Source: Pseudomonas kilonensis (GTDB taxonomy: Bacteria; Pseudomonadota; Gammaproteobacteria; Pseudomonadales; Pseudomonadaceae). From it: DNA of 64,000 nt. A program made the translations under genes and the position numbers. Below the pieces are notes generated by a model. It had not been told where the DNA came from, searched no databases, and worked only from the letters and a program-made list of their open reading frames with translations. Shown here in pieces: positions 16,801-25,536 of this stretch (its first letter is position 1; each line of letters begins with the position of its first letter). The DNA is taken from positions 62,001 to 126,000 of the forward strand of contig NZ_LHVH01000034.1 in assembly GCF_001269885.1 (NCBI RefSeq), written 5' to 3'.

Positions 16801-18339
16801 TCAGCTCAAGGCCTTGCGATTGAAGTCACGCAGACGGAACCCCATCAGCAGCAACATGCCGAAATACGCCACCACGCCGGCAACCACCAGCACACCCAAG
16901 CGCAGGAAACGCTCGAGCATCTGCCCTTCGCCCCAGGCCGGCATGAAATGCATCGCCCCCAGCAACACCGCCGACATCACCGCCACGGCGACCAGCAGCT
17001 TGAGGCCAAACTTGCCCCAGCCCGGCTGCGGCTGATACATCTTCTGCTTGCGCAACTGGTAAAACAGCAGCCCGGCGTTGAGGCACGCGCCGGCGCTGAT
17101 CGCCAGGGCCAGGCCGGCGTGGGCCAACGGGCCGATGAGCATCAGGTTGAACAACTGCGTCATCACCAGGGTGAAAATGGCGATTTTCACCGGCGTGCGA
17201 ATGTTCTGCTGGGCATAGAACCCCGGCGCCAGCACCTTGATCACGATGATCCCGAGCAGGCCCACCGAGTAGGCGATCAGTGCCCGCTGGGTCATCAACG
17301 CATCGAAGGCATTGAACTGGCCATACTGGAACAACGAGACGGTCAACGGCTCGGCCAGGATCCCCAGTGCCAAGGCACACGGCAACACCAGCACGAAACA
17401 CAGGCGCAGGCCCCAATCGAGAATCCGCGAGTATTCATGGCGGTCCTGGCTGGCATAGGTCTTGGCCAGGGTTGGCAGCAGGATCGTGCCCAGGGCCACA
17501 CCCAGCACGCCGGACGGCAATTCCATCAGACGGTCGGCGTAATACATCCACGACACCGAGCCAGCGACCAGGAACGAGGCAAAGATGGTGTTGATGATCA
17601 GGGAAATCTGGCTCACCGACACCCCGAGGATCGCCGGCAACATCTGCTTCATCACCCGCCACACGCCGCTGTCGCGCAGGTTCAGCCGTGGCAGGACCAA
17701 CATGCCGATCTTTTTCAGGTGCGGCAGTTGATAAAGTAATTGCGCCAGGCCACCCACCAGCACCGCCCAGCCCAGGGCCATCACCGGCGGATCGAAGTAC
17801 GGTGTCAGGAACACTGCGAAGATGATCATGCTGACGTTGAGCAGGGTCGGCACAAAGGCCGGCACGGAAAAGCGGTTCCAGGTATTGAGGATCGCCCCGG
17901 CCAGGGACGACAGGGAAATCAGCAATATATAAGGAAAGGTCACCCGCAGCAGGTCCGAGGTGAGCTGGAATTTTTCTGGTGTATCGGTGAAGCCCGGGGC
18001 CGTGGCCCAGATCACCCAGGGCGCGGCGAGCATGCCGGCCGCCGTGACCAGCGCCAGCACCAACGTCAGCAAGCCGGTGACGTAGGCAATGAACGTGCGG
18101 GTCGCTTCGTCGCCCTTCTGGCTTTTATATTCCGCCAGGATCGGCACGAAGGCCTGGGAGAACGCCCCTTCGGCGAAGATCCGCCGCAGCAGGTTGGGCA
18201 ACTTGAAGGCGATGAAGAAGGCGTCGGTGGCCATCCCGGCGCCGAATATCCGTGCGATCAACGTATCGCGAACGAACCCCAGGACGCGGGAAAGCATCGT
18301 GATAGAGCTGACGGCGGCCAACGATTTGAGCAGATTCAT
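16801..18339 (-). CDS. murJ: MurJ, lipid II flippase
   Basis: 512 aa with about 14 predicted membrane helices and the MviN/MurJ pattern: MNLLKSLAAVSSITMLSRVLGFVRD at the N-terminus, FRRIFAEGAFSQAFVP-like LLRRIFAEGAFSQAFVPIL, then EPLTVSLFQYGQFN. It flips lipid II across the inner membrane for peptidoglycan synthesis. It is divergent from rpsT, and ribF follows on the same strand. Confidence 0.96.
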   Translation of the reverse strand: MNLLKSLAAVSSITMLSRVLGFVRDTLIARIFGAGMATDAFFIAFKLPNLLRRIFAEGAFSQAFVPILAEYKSQKGDEATRTFIAYVTGLLTLVLALVTAAGMLAAPWVIWATAPGFTDTPEKFQLTSDLLRVTFPYILLISLSSLAGAILNTWNRFSVPAFVPTLLNVSMIIFAVFLTPYFDPPVMALGWAVLVGGLAQLLYQLPHLKKIGMLVLPRLNLRDSGVWRVMKQMLPAILGVSVSQISLIINTIFASFLVAGSVSWMYYADRLMELPSGVLGVALGTILLPTLAKTYASQDRHEYSRILDWGLRLCFVLVLPCALALGILAEPLTVSLFQYGQFNAFDALMTQRALIAYSVGLLGIIVIKVLAPGFYAQQNIRTPVKIAIFTLVMTQLFNLMLIGPLAHAGLALAISAGACLNAGLLFYQLRKQKMYQPQPGWGKFGLKLLVAVAVMSAVLLGAMHFMPAWGEGQMLERFLRLGVLVVAGVVAYFGMLLLMGFRLRDFNRKALS

Positions 18340-18579
18340 GAAAAGAGTTTTTGCCTGTCGATAAACAGCAGGCGAACAACGCGCCCACTTGTGCGATACT
18401 CCGCGCCGCTAAACAGTGCAGAGCCAAAGCCCGCGAGTTTACAGGTCGCACGCCGGAAAGAAATCCTTCGGTGCGCAGCACCTGCCATTCAGCGGAACGC
18501 GTCACCCGCCCTTGACAAGACTTCAACTCATCGGCATGATTCGCGGCCTATTTTGTTTGCTATTTCCCAAAAAGTCTTT

Positions 18580-18585
18580 CGAGGA
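18580..18585 (+). promoter_or_regulatory. Ribosome binding site that decides the rpsT GTG start
   Basis: GAGGAG lies eight bases before the GTG at 18594. No ATG in this frame fits S20, so the non-ATG start is the supported one. Confidence 0.75.
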
Positions 18586-18593
18586 GCTCGACG

Positions 18594-18872
18594 GTGGCCA
18601 ACACACCTTCCGCCAAAAAACGTGCAAAACAGGCTGAGAAGCGTCGCAGCCACAACGCCAGCCTGCGTTCCATGGTCCGTACCTACATCAAGAACGTAGT
18701 TAAGGCCATCGACGCAAAAGACGCTGAAAAAGCTCAAGCTGCTTACGTTCTGGCCGTGCCAGTTATCGACCGCATGGCCGATAAAGGCATCATCCACAAG
18801 AACAAGGCTGCTCGCCATAAGAGCCGTTTGAATGGCCACGTAAAGGCCCTGAACGTTGCCGCTGCTGCCTAA
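18594..18872 (+). CDS. rpsT: Ribosomal protein S20
   Basis: 92 aa beginning with a GTG codon (ANTPSAKKRAKQAEKRRSHN after the initiator), as is common for rpsT. The basic helices and the C-terminal KGIIHKNKAARHKSRLN match S20 throughout. It binds 16S rRNA in the 30S subunit. It is monocistronic: the divergent murJ promoter lies upstream and a strong terminator downstream. Confidence 0.98.
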   Translation: MANTPSAKKRAKQAEKRRSHNASLRSMVRTYIKNVVKAIDAKDAEKAQAAYVLAVPVIDRMADKGIIHKNKAARHKSRLNGHVKALNVAAAA

Positions 18873-18885
18873 GCGACGCGCTCGT

Positions 18886-18915
18886 TAAAAAACCGACCTC
18901 AGGGTCGGTTTTTTA
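18886..18915 (+). terminator. Rho-independent terminator of rpsT
   Basis: AAAAACCGACC-TCA-GGGTCGGTTTTTTA: a clean GC stem followed by six T. Confidence 0.92.
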
Positions 18916-18952
18916 TTGCCTGCGATTTGCCCCCAACCAGACCACTTAACCC

Positions 18953-19222
18953 TGTGGGAGCGAGCTTGCTCGCGAAAGCGGTGGGTCAGTTAGCAGTGAT
19001 ATTGACTGTGCAGCCGTCTTCGCGAGCAGGCTCGCTCCCACATTGGGTCTTCAGCGGGCATAAATTTTGTGCCCACCACAATCCCCCTGTGGGAGCGGGC
19101 TTGCTCGCGAAAGCGGTGGGTCAGTTAGCAGTGATATTGACTGTGCAGCCGTCTTCGCGAGCAGGCTCGCTCCTACATTGGGTCTTCAGCGGGCATAAAT
19201 TTTGTGCCCACCACAATCCCCC
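18953..19222. repeat. Tandem duplication of a 135-bp REPIN-containing unit
   Basis: Two almost identical 135-bp units start at 18953 and 19088, each with a full REPIN (ends TGTGGGAGCG and CGCTCC[CT]ACA) and a tail containing GGGTCTTCAGCGGGCATAAA. A third unit begins at 19223 (TGTGGGAACGGGCTCACCC) and breaks off. Together with the rpsT terminator this fills the 374-bp gap 18873-19246; no gene is seen. Confidence 0.88.
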
Positions 19223-19246
19223 TGTGGGAACGGGCTCACCCCCACA

Positions 19247-21283
19247 TTATTCCCCAAAATTGAAAACCACCGGCTTCGGCGGAGGACAACCACCAGGTGG
19301 CGGGAAATTCTGCACACCCGCCTCGTCGTAGCCGGTATAACAACCCACTATCTTGTCGCCCTTGAAGCTCATACGGCGCTCAACCACACCCGTCGGGTAA
19401 TAGTAGACCGTCTCACCTTCGCGCTTGGCGTACGAGTAGTCCTTGTATTCGCGCCCCTCGACCGTTATCAACCGAAAGCCCTGCTTGGCTTCAGAGAACT
19501 TCAACTGGCCATTGGGGTAGTACTCGTTACGAGTCACGCGATCATCAGGCCCCAACAGCACCTCCCGGACCTTGCGCCCATCCCGGGTGTGGCGGGCACT
19601 TTGCTCATTGCCGAACAGGTAATCACTCTCGGAGTCGAAATGCCCGTCGTTGAAAGCCCCGCGCTGCTTGCCGCAAAGCTTGATACGGGTGTATTTCCCA
19701 TCAGGCACGTGGCAATAGTTCCTGTCCGCGATCAGCACCCCTGTCGCATCAAATGACTGCACGTTACCAATGGGCTCATCCCCCTCGTACGTTGCCACCG
19801 TATCGGGCTGGCCATTGGGATGATAAAGACGAAAAGCACCTTCTCGCGAACCGTAACGCCACGAGATGTCCGACAGCAGCACGGCACCGTCGTCCGTGTA
19901 GGTCAGCGCCCGCCCTTCGATCTGGCCGTTGACGTAGTTGGCCGAATAGATGAGTTTGCCATTCGCCGCATAGGCTTCTTTCAATCCATCCAACACACCC
20001 GCGCGGTAATGCTCGACAAGCCGTAACACCCCTGCGGCGTCCACTTCACGCAACTCGCCTTGCTTCTTGTCGGCGACGAAATCGACGGTCTGGACACCAC
20101 CGCTTTCCACCTTCAATGTCCAACGGCCTTCTCGGACACCTTGCACGTAACGCCCCTCACCCCACGGCATTTTCCAGTCACCGTGCTGCATCCCCTCCAC
20201 GAAATCGCCGCGCTGGACCACCTCACCATGACGCACGCGCTCGGAAGGCCCGTCAAAATCGCCGTGTTTGTATGTATCGAAGCCGGAGATAGCCCCCTCA
20301 TCGTCCTGCGCCTCGATCGTCCAGCGCCCCTCATAGAAATCGTCGACGATCATGCCCTCGGAAACCGTGCCGCCATCACTGACGACCCACGACCCCTGAC
20401 GCAATCCATCCACATAGGCGCCGGTGGACGCGTAGCCCGACTCGTCGAACTCCATCCACTTGCCCACTCTCTTACCCTGGGCATACGAACCCAGCGCCCA
20501 GAGCCGCCCGTTACCCAAGAACGCCCACACCCCATCCTCGGAGCCCTGGTACACCGCTGGATCGGTTTCCCAGGCCATCCTGCTGACACGATAGGCAGAG
20601 CCCACATCCTCGTCCTGAGGCGGCACGCGCTCATAAGTCAGCGTGAGCCAGCGTCCCTCGCGCTGCTGGAACGTTTTTTTGTAGGTGTCGCGATGAGGAT
20701 CCTCCGCTGGCTGCTCCGATGAAGCCGGGACGCCGTCAACACCAAAGTACCCCACCAGCGTGCCGTCGGCGGGATTGAGCATGTCGAATTCAACGATACC
20801 GGTCTTTGGCAACACAGCGCTGTAATCGTAGGGCGGCAACTTGCCCAGCTCTTTCTGGACCAGCGCGGCAGTGAGGACCTTACGATCAGCGGCGATACGA
20901 TCCAATACCGGCTGCAACGCCTGAAGCCGGCGATACATACCGGTGGACGGTACGAAGCGATAACCATGAAGGGCGTACTGCCCCTTTGCCCGTGACAGCA
21001 CGACCAACGTCTGGAGATCGCTGTCGAGGTTGGCGTAGAACACCGACTCGACACTGGCATCGCCATACCGATCGAGCACTTGCGGCGCGCCATCCGGCGA
21101 ATCGCACAGGCACGAATAGCCCACGACACCTTCCGCCTCGCGGATAAACGCCAGCGTCGCCCCACTCTCCTGGGAGCTTTTTATCAGCGGATGAGCCAGG
21201 GGCTTGGCGTTATAAAACGGTTCCGCCAAGGCCCCGGAGGAAAGGGAACAACCCAATACAAACAGCAGCAAAAACGCACGCAT
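19247..21283 (-). CDS. Exported MORN/YwqK-type repeat protein, function unknown
   Basis: 678 aa from the ATG at 21283, which has AAGGGA at the right distance. A signal peptide (MRAFLLLFVLGCSLSSGALAEP) precedes an N-terminal region of no recognised type. From about residue 270 onward there are many degenerate repeats with the pattern Y..G...G.W...[DN]..G, for example ALGSYAQGKRVGKWMEFDESG, YHPNGQPDTVATYEGDEPIG and YYPNGQLKFSEAKQG. These resemble MORN or YwqK-antitoxin repeats, which form extended beta hairpins. Cysteines near the C-terminus (GGCPPPKPV, IVGCYTG) may form disulfides. It stands alone between rpsT and creA, and its partner is not evident. I do not infer a toxin-antitoxin role. Confidence 0.8.
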   Translation of the reverse strand: MRAFLLLFVLGCSLSSGALAEPFYNAKPLAHPLIKSSQESGATLAFIREAEGVVGYSCLCDSPDGAPQVLDRYGDASVESVFYANLDSDLQTLVVLSRAKGQYALHGYRFVPSTGMYRRLQALQPVLDRIAADRKVLTAALVQKELGKLPPYDYSAVLPKTGIVEFDMLNPADGTLVGYFGVDGVPASSEQPAEDPHRDTYKKTFQQREGRWLTLTYERVPPQDEDVGSAYRVSRMAWETDPAVYQGSEDGVWAFLGNGRLWALGSYAQGKRVGKWMEFDESGYASTGAYVDGLRQGSWVVSDGGTVSEGMIVDDFYEGRWTIEAQDDEGAISGFDTYKHGDFDGPSERVRHGEVVQRGDFVEGMQHGDWKMPWGEGRYVQGVREGRWTLKVESGGVQTVDFVADKKQGELREVDAAGVLRLVEHYRAGVLDGLKEAYAANGKLIYSANYVNGQIEGRALTYTDDGAVLLSDISWRYGSREGAFRLYHPNGQPDTVATYEGDEPIGNVQSFDATGVLIADRNYCHVPDGKYTRIKLCGKQRGAFNDGHFDSESDYLFGNEQSARHTRDGRKVREVLLGPDDRVTRNEYYPNGQLKFSEAKQGFRLITVEGREYKDYSYAKREGETVYYYPTGVVERRMSFKGDKIVGCYTGYDEAGVQNFPPPGGCPPPKPVVFNFGE

Positions 21284-21327
21284 ACGAATCCCTTCGCGCC
21301 AAAAGCACAACACATCCATGGAGATAA

Positions 21328-21353
21328 AAAAAGCGAGCCGATCGGCTCGCTCG
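21328..21353 (-). terminator. Rho-independent terminator after creA
   Basis: On the minus strand GCGAGCC-GATC-GGCTCGC is followed by TTTTTTTA. It lies between the creA stop and the start of the MORN-type gene. Confidence 0.9.
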
Positions 21354-21364
21354 TCATCCGATAC

Positions 21365-21820
21365 TTAACGCCAAGGCAAGATCGGAATAGCCGTCACCGC
21401 ATTCTGCGGGCTGCCCTCGATCACGCGATCGCTGTAGACCAGGTACACCAGCGTATTGCGTTTCTTGTCGAGGAATCGCACCACTTGCATGGTCTTGAAC
21501 ACCAGCGAAGTGCGCTCGCGGAACACCTCTTCGCCGTCCTTGAGCTCACCCTTGAAGCTGATAGGCCCCACCTGGCGGCAGGCGATGGACGCCTCGGCAC
21601 GATCCTCGGCCAGGCCCAGGCCGCCTTTTACACCGCCAGTCTTGGCCCGCGACAGGTAACAGGTCACGCCATCCACCTTGGGATCGTCGAACGCCTCGAC
21701 CACAATGCGGTCATTGGGCCCGACAAACTTGAACACCGTCGACACCTGGCCAATTTCTTCGGCCGAAGCCAGCAGCGGCACAGCCAGCAGCAAGCCGATT
21801 AATCCTTTTGCCAAACCCAT
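21365..21820 (-). CDS. creA: CreA family periplasmic protein
   Basis: 151 aa with a signal peptide (MGLAKGLIGLLLAVPLLASA). The mature part carries the CreA family blocks GPNDRIVVEAFDDPKVDGVTCYLSRAKTGG and FRERTSLVFKTMQVVRFLD. The function in bacteria is unknown. It starts nine bases after proB and belongs to the same transcription unit. Confidence 0.88.
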   Translation of the reverse strand: MGLAKGLIGLLLAVPLLASAEEIGQVSTVFKFVGPNDRIVVEAFDDPKVDGVTCYLSRAKTGGVKGGLGLAEDRAEASIACRQVGPISFKGELKDGEEVFRERTSLVFKTMQVVRFLDKKRNTLVYLVYSDRVIEGSPQNAVTAIPILPWR

Positions 21821-21829
21821 GATTTTTCC

Positions 21830-22948
21830 TTAGACGAGGATCAGGTTGTCACGGTGAACCAACTCGGGCTCCGCCATGTAACCCAACAGACCGACAATCG
21901 CATCAGACGACTGACCGATGATTTTCTGCGCTTCCAGTGCGCTGTAGTTGGCCAGGCCGCGGGCGATCTCACGACCGTCCGGAGCCACGCACACCACCAT
22001 TTCGCCGCGACGGAAGCTGCCCTGGACCAGCTTCACCCCCACTGGCAGCAGGCTTTTGTTGCCTTGGGACAGAGCCGTCACCGCACCGGCATCCAGTACC
22101 AAGGTGCCACGAGTCTGCAGATGCCCAGCCAGCCACTGCTTGCGCGCCGCCAACATGCCGCGCTCCGGGGAGAGCAAGGTGCCGATGCGCTCGCCAGCTT
22201 TCAAGCGATCCAGCACCCGCTCCAAGCGCCCACCCACGATGATGGTGTGAGCCCCGGACCGCGCCGCCAGACGCGCGGCGCGCAGCTTGGTCTGCATGCC
22301 ACCACGGCCCAGCGCACCACCCGTGCCACCCGCCACCGCGTCCAGCGCCGGATCGTCGGCACGGGCTTCGTAGATCAGCTTGGCGTCGGGATTGTTGCGT
22401 GGATCGGCATCGAACATGCCGTCGCGATCCGTGAGAATCACCAGCAGATCCGCCTCCACCAGGTTCGCCACCAGCGCCGCCAGGGTGTCGTTATCGCCGA
22501 AACGGATCTCGTCGGTGACCACCGTGTCGTTCTCGTTGATCACCGGGATGACTTTCAGCTCTACCAGCGCGCGCAAGGTACTGCGGGCATTGAGGTAGCG
22601 CTTGCGGTCGGACAGGTCATCGTGGGTCAGCAGGATCTGCGCCGTATGGCGACCGTGCTCGGCAAAGCTCGACTCCCAAGCCTGCACCAGGCCCATCTGG
22701 CCGATGGCGGCGGCAGCCTGCAGCTCATGCATCGCGCTGGGTCGCGACGTCCAGCCCAGGCGACTCATACCGGCGGCCACAGCCCCGGAAGAGACCAATA
22801 CCAGCTCGACGCCAGCCTCATGCAAGGCCACCATCTGCTCGACCCACACCGCCATTGCCTGGCGATCCAGGCCCTTGCCATCTGCCGTCAGCAGTGCGCT
22901 GCCGATCTTCACGACCCAGCGCTGCGCACCCGTCACCTTGCTCCGCAT
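21830..22948 (-). CDS. proB: ProB, glutamate 5-kinase
   Basis: 372 aa from the second of two adjacent ATGs (MRSKVTGAQRW); the first ATG adds one Met. The amino acid kinase domain has WVVKIGSALLT, LVSSGAVAAGM, VINENDTV and GTGGALGRGGMQTKL. The C-terminal PUA domain is present (VKLVQGSFRRGEMVVCVAPDGREIARGL), as in the long form. It catalyses the first step of proline synthesis and is feedback inhibited by proline in the family. It lies downstream of obgE on the same strand with a REPIN between. Confidence 0.96.
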   Translation of the reverse strand: MRSKVTGAQRWVVKIGSALLTADGKGLDRQAMAVWVEQMVALHEAGVELVLVSSGAVAAGMSRLGWTSRPSAMHELQAAAAIGQMGLVQAWESSFAEHGRHTAQILLTHDDLSDRKRYLNARSTLRALVELKVIPVINENDTVVTDEIRFGDNDTLAALVANLVEADLLVILTDRDGMFDADPRNNPDAKLIYEARADDPALDAVAGGTGGALGRGGMQTKLRAARLAARSGAHTIIVGGRLERVLDRLKAGERIGTLLSPERGMLAARKQWLAGHLQTRGTLVLDAGAVTALSQGNKSLLPVGVKLVQGSFRRGEMVVCVAPDGREIARGLANYSALEAQKIIGQSSDAIVGLLGYMAEPELVHRDNLILV

Positions 22949-23134
22949 CATCTTCAACCTTTGCCAGCGAACGGCGCGACCCAGCACCGCCCATGGGATT
23001 ATTCGTATTTGCGTTTTACAGATACCAAAACGCCGCTCGAATGAGCGGCGCCTTGGAAACCGGCTGGTTGCGATGATAACACCGCACTGGACCAGTTAAT
23101 GCCAGCCACCCGAGAATCCTTGGGAGGATCAAGC

Positions 23135-23227
23135 CTGTGGGAGCAAAGCTTGCTCGCGATGGCCTCGTCACATTCAACACATTGGCTGACTGCAAACCGC
23201 TATCGCGAGCAAGCTTTGCTCCCACAG
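23135..23227. repeat. REPIN between obgE and proB
   Basis: CTGTGGGAGCAAAGCTTGCT with inverted end AGCAAGCTTTGCTCCCACAG. It accounts for most of the 327-bp gap 22949-23275; otherwise only the proB leader is seen. Confidence 0.9.
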
Positions 23228-23275
23228 ATTCGCCCACACAGGTACTGGCTTCAGCTAAGTGGCATCAGCACAAGA

Positions 23276-24499
23276 TCAGTCGCGGACGTAGATGATTTCC
23301 GGACCGTCCTCGTCATCCACATCTTCTTCGTCCCAATCGTCGTCACCGATGTCATGGACCGACTTGACGCCACTGCGACGCAGGGCACGCTGATCGTCCA
23401 GCGCCTGCAACTGGGCACGGGCCTCATCTTCGATTCGCTGGTCGAGCTCGGCCAGCTCTTCCTTGTAGGCCGGATCGTTGGCCAGGCGGTCGGCGCGATC
23501 TTCCAGGTAACGCATGATGTCGTGGCACAGGCGCTCGGTACCGTCTTTGGCGATGGCCGAGATCACGTAGACCGGACCTTCCCACTCCAGGCGATCGACG
23601 ATTTCCTTGACCCGCTCCTCATGCTCTTCTTCAAGGATCTGGTCGCACTTGTTCAGCACCAGCCAACGATCGCGCTCGGCCAGGGCCGGGCTGAACTTGG
23701 TCAGTTCGTTGACGATGACTTCGGCGGCATCGGCGGCACTGGTTTCATCCAGCGGCGCCATGTCCACGAGGTGCAGCAACAGACGGGTACGGGACAAGTG
23801 CTTGAGGAAACGAATCCCCAGGCCTGCGCCCTCGGAAGCCCCCTCGATCAACCCTGGAATGTCGGCGATTACGAAACTCTTCCAGCGGTCGACGCTGACC
23901 ACGCCCAGGTTCGGCACCAGGGTGGTAAACGGGTAATCGGCCACTTTCGGCTTGGCCGCCGACACCGAGCGAATGAAGGTACTTTTACCGGCGTTCGGCA
24001 GACCCAGCAGGCCCACGTCGGCCAGCACCTTCATTTCCAGCTTCAGGTCACGCTGCTCGCCTGGCTTGCCTGGCGTGGTCTGGCGCGGCGCACGGTTGGT
24101 ACTGGATTTGAAGCGGGTGTTGCCCAGGCCGTGCCAGCCGCCATGGACGACCAGCAGACGCTGACCAGCCTTGGTCAGGTCGCCAATCACTTCCTGGGTG
24201 GCCGAATCGATCACCGTGGTGCCGACTGGCACGCGCAGGATCAGGTCTTCGCCCTTCTTGCCGGTGCAGTCGGTGCTGCCGCCGTTGGAGCCACGCTCGG
24301 CATCGAAGTGCCGGGTGTAACGGTAGTCCACCAGGGTGTTGAGGTTTTCGTCGGCGAGCATGTAGATCGAGCCGCCGTCGCCCCCGTCACCGCCGTTCGG
24401 GCCACCGTTTTCAATGAACTTTTCCCGACGGAAACTCATGCAACCATTGCCGCCGTCGCCGGCCTTTACTCGAATCGATACTTCATCAACAAACTTCAT
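23276..24499 (-). CDS. obgE: ObgE/CgtA, ribosome-associated GTPase
   Basis: 407 aa from the ATG at 24499 (MKFVDEVSIRVKAGDGGNGC). The glycine-rich Obg domain has GGPNGGDGGDGGS. The GTPase domain has G1 GLPNAGKST, G3 DIPGL and G4 NKCD motifs. The acidic C-terminal tail (DDDWDEEDVDDEDG) is typical of gamma-proteobacterial ObgE. The protein acts in 50S assembly and the stringent response. It follows rpmA, in the classic rplU-rpmA-obgE order, but a terminator and a MITE-like element lie in the gap. Confidence 0.96.
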   Translation of the reverse strand: MKFVDEVSIRVKAGDGGNGCMSFRREKFIENGGPNGGDGGDGGSIYMLADENLNTLVDYRYTRHFDAERGSNGGSTDCTGKKGEDLILRVPVGTTVIDSATQEVIGDLTKAGQRLLVVHGGWHGLGNTRFKSSTNRAPRQTTPGKPGEQRDLKLEMKVLADVGLLGLPNAGKSTFIRSVSAAKPKVADYPFTTLVPNLGVVSVDRWKSFVIADIPGLIEGASEGAGLGIRFLKHLSRTRLLLHLVDMAPLDETSAADAAEVIVNELTKFSPALAERDRWLVLNKCDQILEEEHEERVKEIVDRLEWEGPVYVISAIAKDGTERLCHDIMRYLEDRADRLANDPAYKEELAELDQRIEDEARAQLQALDDQRALRRSGVKSVHDIGDDDWDEEDVDDEDGPEIIYVRD

Positions 24500-24550
24500 G
24501 ACACACGCCTCTCGCCATACGGACGAGCCAAAAAAACAAGACATAAGACT

Positions 24551-24627
24551 CTTGCAAAAATGAGCGCAGCGACCTGATGACACGCCCCAACCGCAGCGCC
24601 GACAGCCCATACAAACAGTTTTGCAAG
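24551..24627. mobile_element. MITE-like 77-bp element with terminal inverted repeats
   Basis: The ends CTTGCAAAA (24551-24559) and TTTTGCAAG (24619-24627) are perfect 9-bp inverted repeats. The 5-bp sequence AGACT flanks it directly on both sides (24546-24550 and 24628-24632), as a target-site duplication would. The inside is too short to code. It lies between rpmA and obgE. The family was not recognised. Confidence 0.5.
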
Positions 24628-24644
24628 AGACTCACCCCACAAAC

Positions 24645-24675
24645 GAAAAAGCCCCGTCGCAAGACAGGGCTTTTC
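24645..24675 (-). terminator. Terminator after rpmA
   Basis: On the minus strand AAAAGCCC-TGTCTTGCGAC-GGGGCTTTTT follows the rpmA stop. It is strong enough to end or reduce transcription before obgE. Confidence 0.82.
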
Positions 24676-24689
24676 CAGCGATCTCGCAA

Positions 24690-24947
24690 TTAAGCTGCGA
24701 CAACGCTCACGTAACGGCGGTTGAACGCGCCCTTTACTTCAAACTTGATCACGCCTTCGATTTTCGCGAAGAGGGTGTGATCTTTACCCATGCCAACACC
24801 GTAACCGGCGTGGAATTGGGTGCCGCGCTGACGCACGATGATGTTGCCCGGAATGATTTTCTGGCCGCCATACATCTTCACGCCAAGGCGTTTGGCTTCT
24901 GAGTCGCGACCGTTACGGGTACTACCACCAGCTTTTTTGTGTGCCAT
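24690..24947 (-). CDS. rpmA: Ribosomal protein L27
   Basis: 85 aa. It begins MAHKKAGGSTRNGRDSEAKRLG, the conserved flexible N-terminus of L27 that reaches the peptidyl transferase centre; IIVRQRGTQFHAGYGVGMGKDHTLFA follows. It starts 35 bases downstream of rplU, in the same operon. Confidence 0.98.
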   Translation of the reverse strand: MAHKKAGGSTRNGRDSEAKRLGVKMYGGQKIIPGNIIVRQRGTQFHAGYGVGMGKDHTLFAKIEGVIKFEVKGAFNRRYVSVVAA

Positions 24948-24982
24948 GAGTTCAATTCTCCTAGTGAGGAATTAGGCTGAAA

Positions 24983-25297
24983 TTAAGCCTGAATACCGGT
25001 GATTTTGATCTCGGTGTACCACTGGCGGTGGCCCATACGCTTCATGTGGTGCTTACGGCGACGGAACTTGATGATGCGGACTTTATCGTGACGACCTTGG
25101 GAGATCACTTCAGCCACAACGGTAGCGCCAGCAACGACTGGAGCGCCGATATTCACGTCGTCGCCATTGGCGACCAACAGAACGCGATCAAAAGTCACGG
25201 ATTCGCCGGTAGCGATTTCCAGTTTTTCGATCTTCAGGTATTCACCTGGGGCGACCTTGTATTGCTTGCCACCAGTAACAATTACTGCGTACGACAT
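24983..25297 (-). CDS. rplU: Ribosomal protein L21
   Basis: 104 aa from the ATG at 25297 (MSYAVIVTGGKQYKV). The C-terminal basic block KVRIIKFRRRKHHMKRMGHRQWYTEIKI is diagnostic of L21. The open frame upstream is not conserved. It is divergent from ispB, with about 240 bases between them that must hold both promoters. Confidence 0.98.
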   Translation of the reverse strand: MSYAVIVTGGKQYKVAPGEYLKIEKLEIATGESVTFDRVLLVANGDDVNIGAPVVAGATVVAEVISQGRHDKVRIIKFRRRKHHMKRMGHRQWYTEIKITGIQA

Positions 25298-25536
25298 GGT
25301 ATTTCTCCGATAATCCTGCTCACCCAGCGCTTTATAAGAAGAGGTATTGGCTGGCATGGCTGCATGGGCTGGAAGGCCCTGGTGCAATTGCGTAAGGCAG
25401 GTGCTGCCCAGGAAGTTCAGGGTGCGCGATTGTACGCAAGGCGCAACAGCCTTGCAAGTAGCCGTCCATCGCGCCTTGACAGGCCTGGGTGGGGGTCCTA
25501 GCATGCCGCGCAACCCTTCTGGAGCACCTGTCGCTG

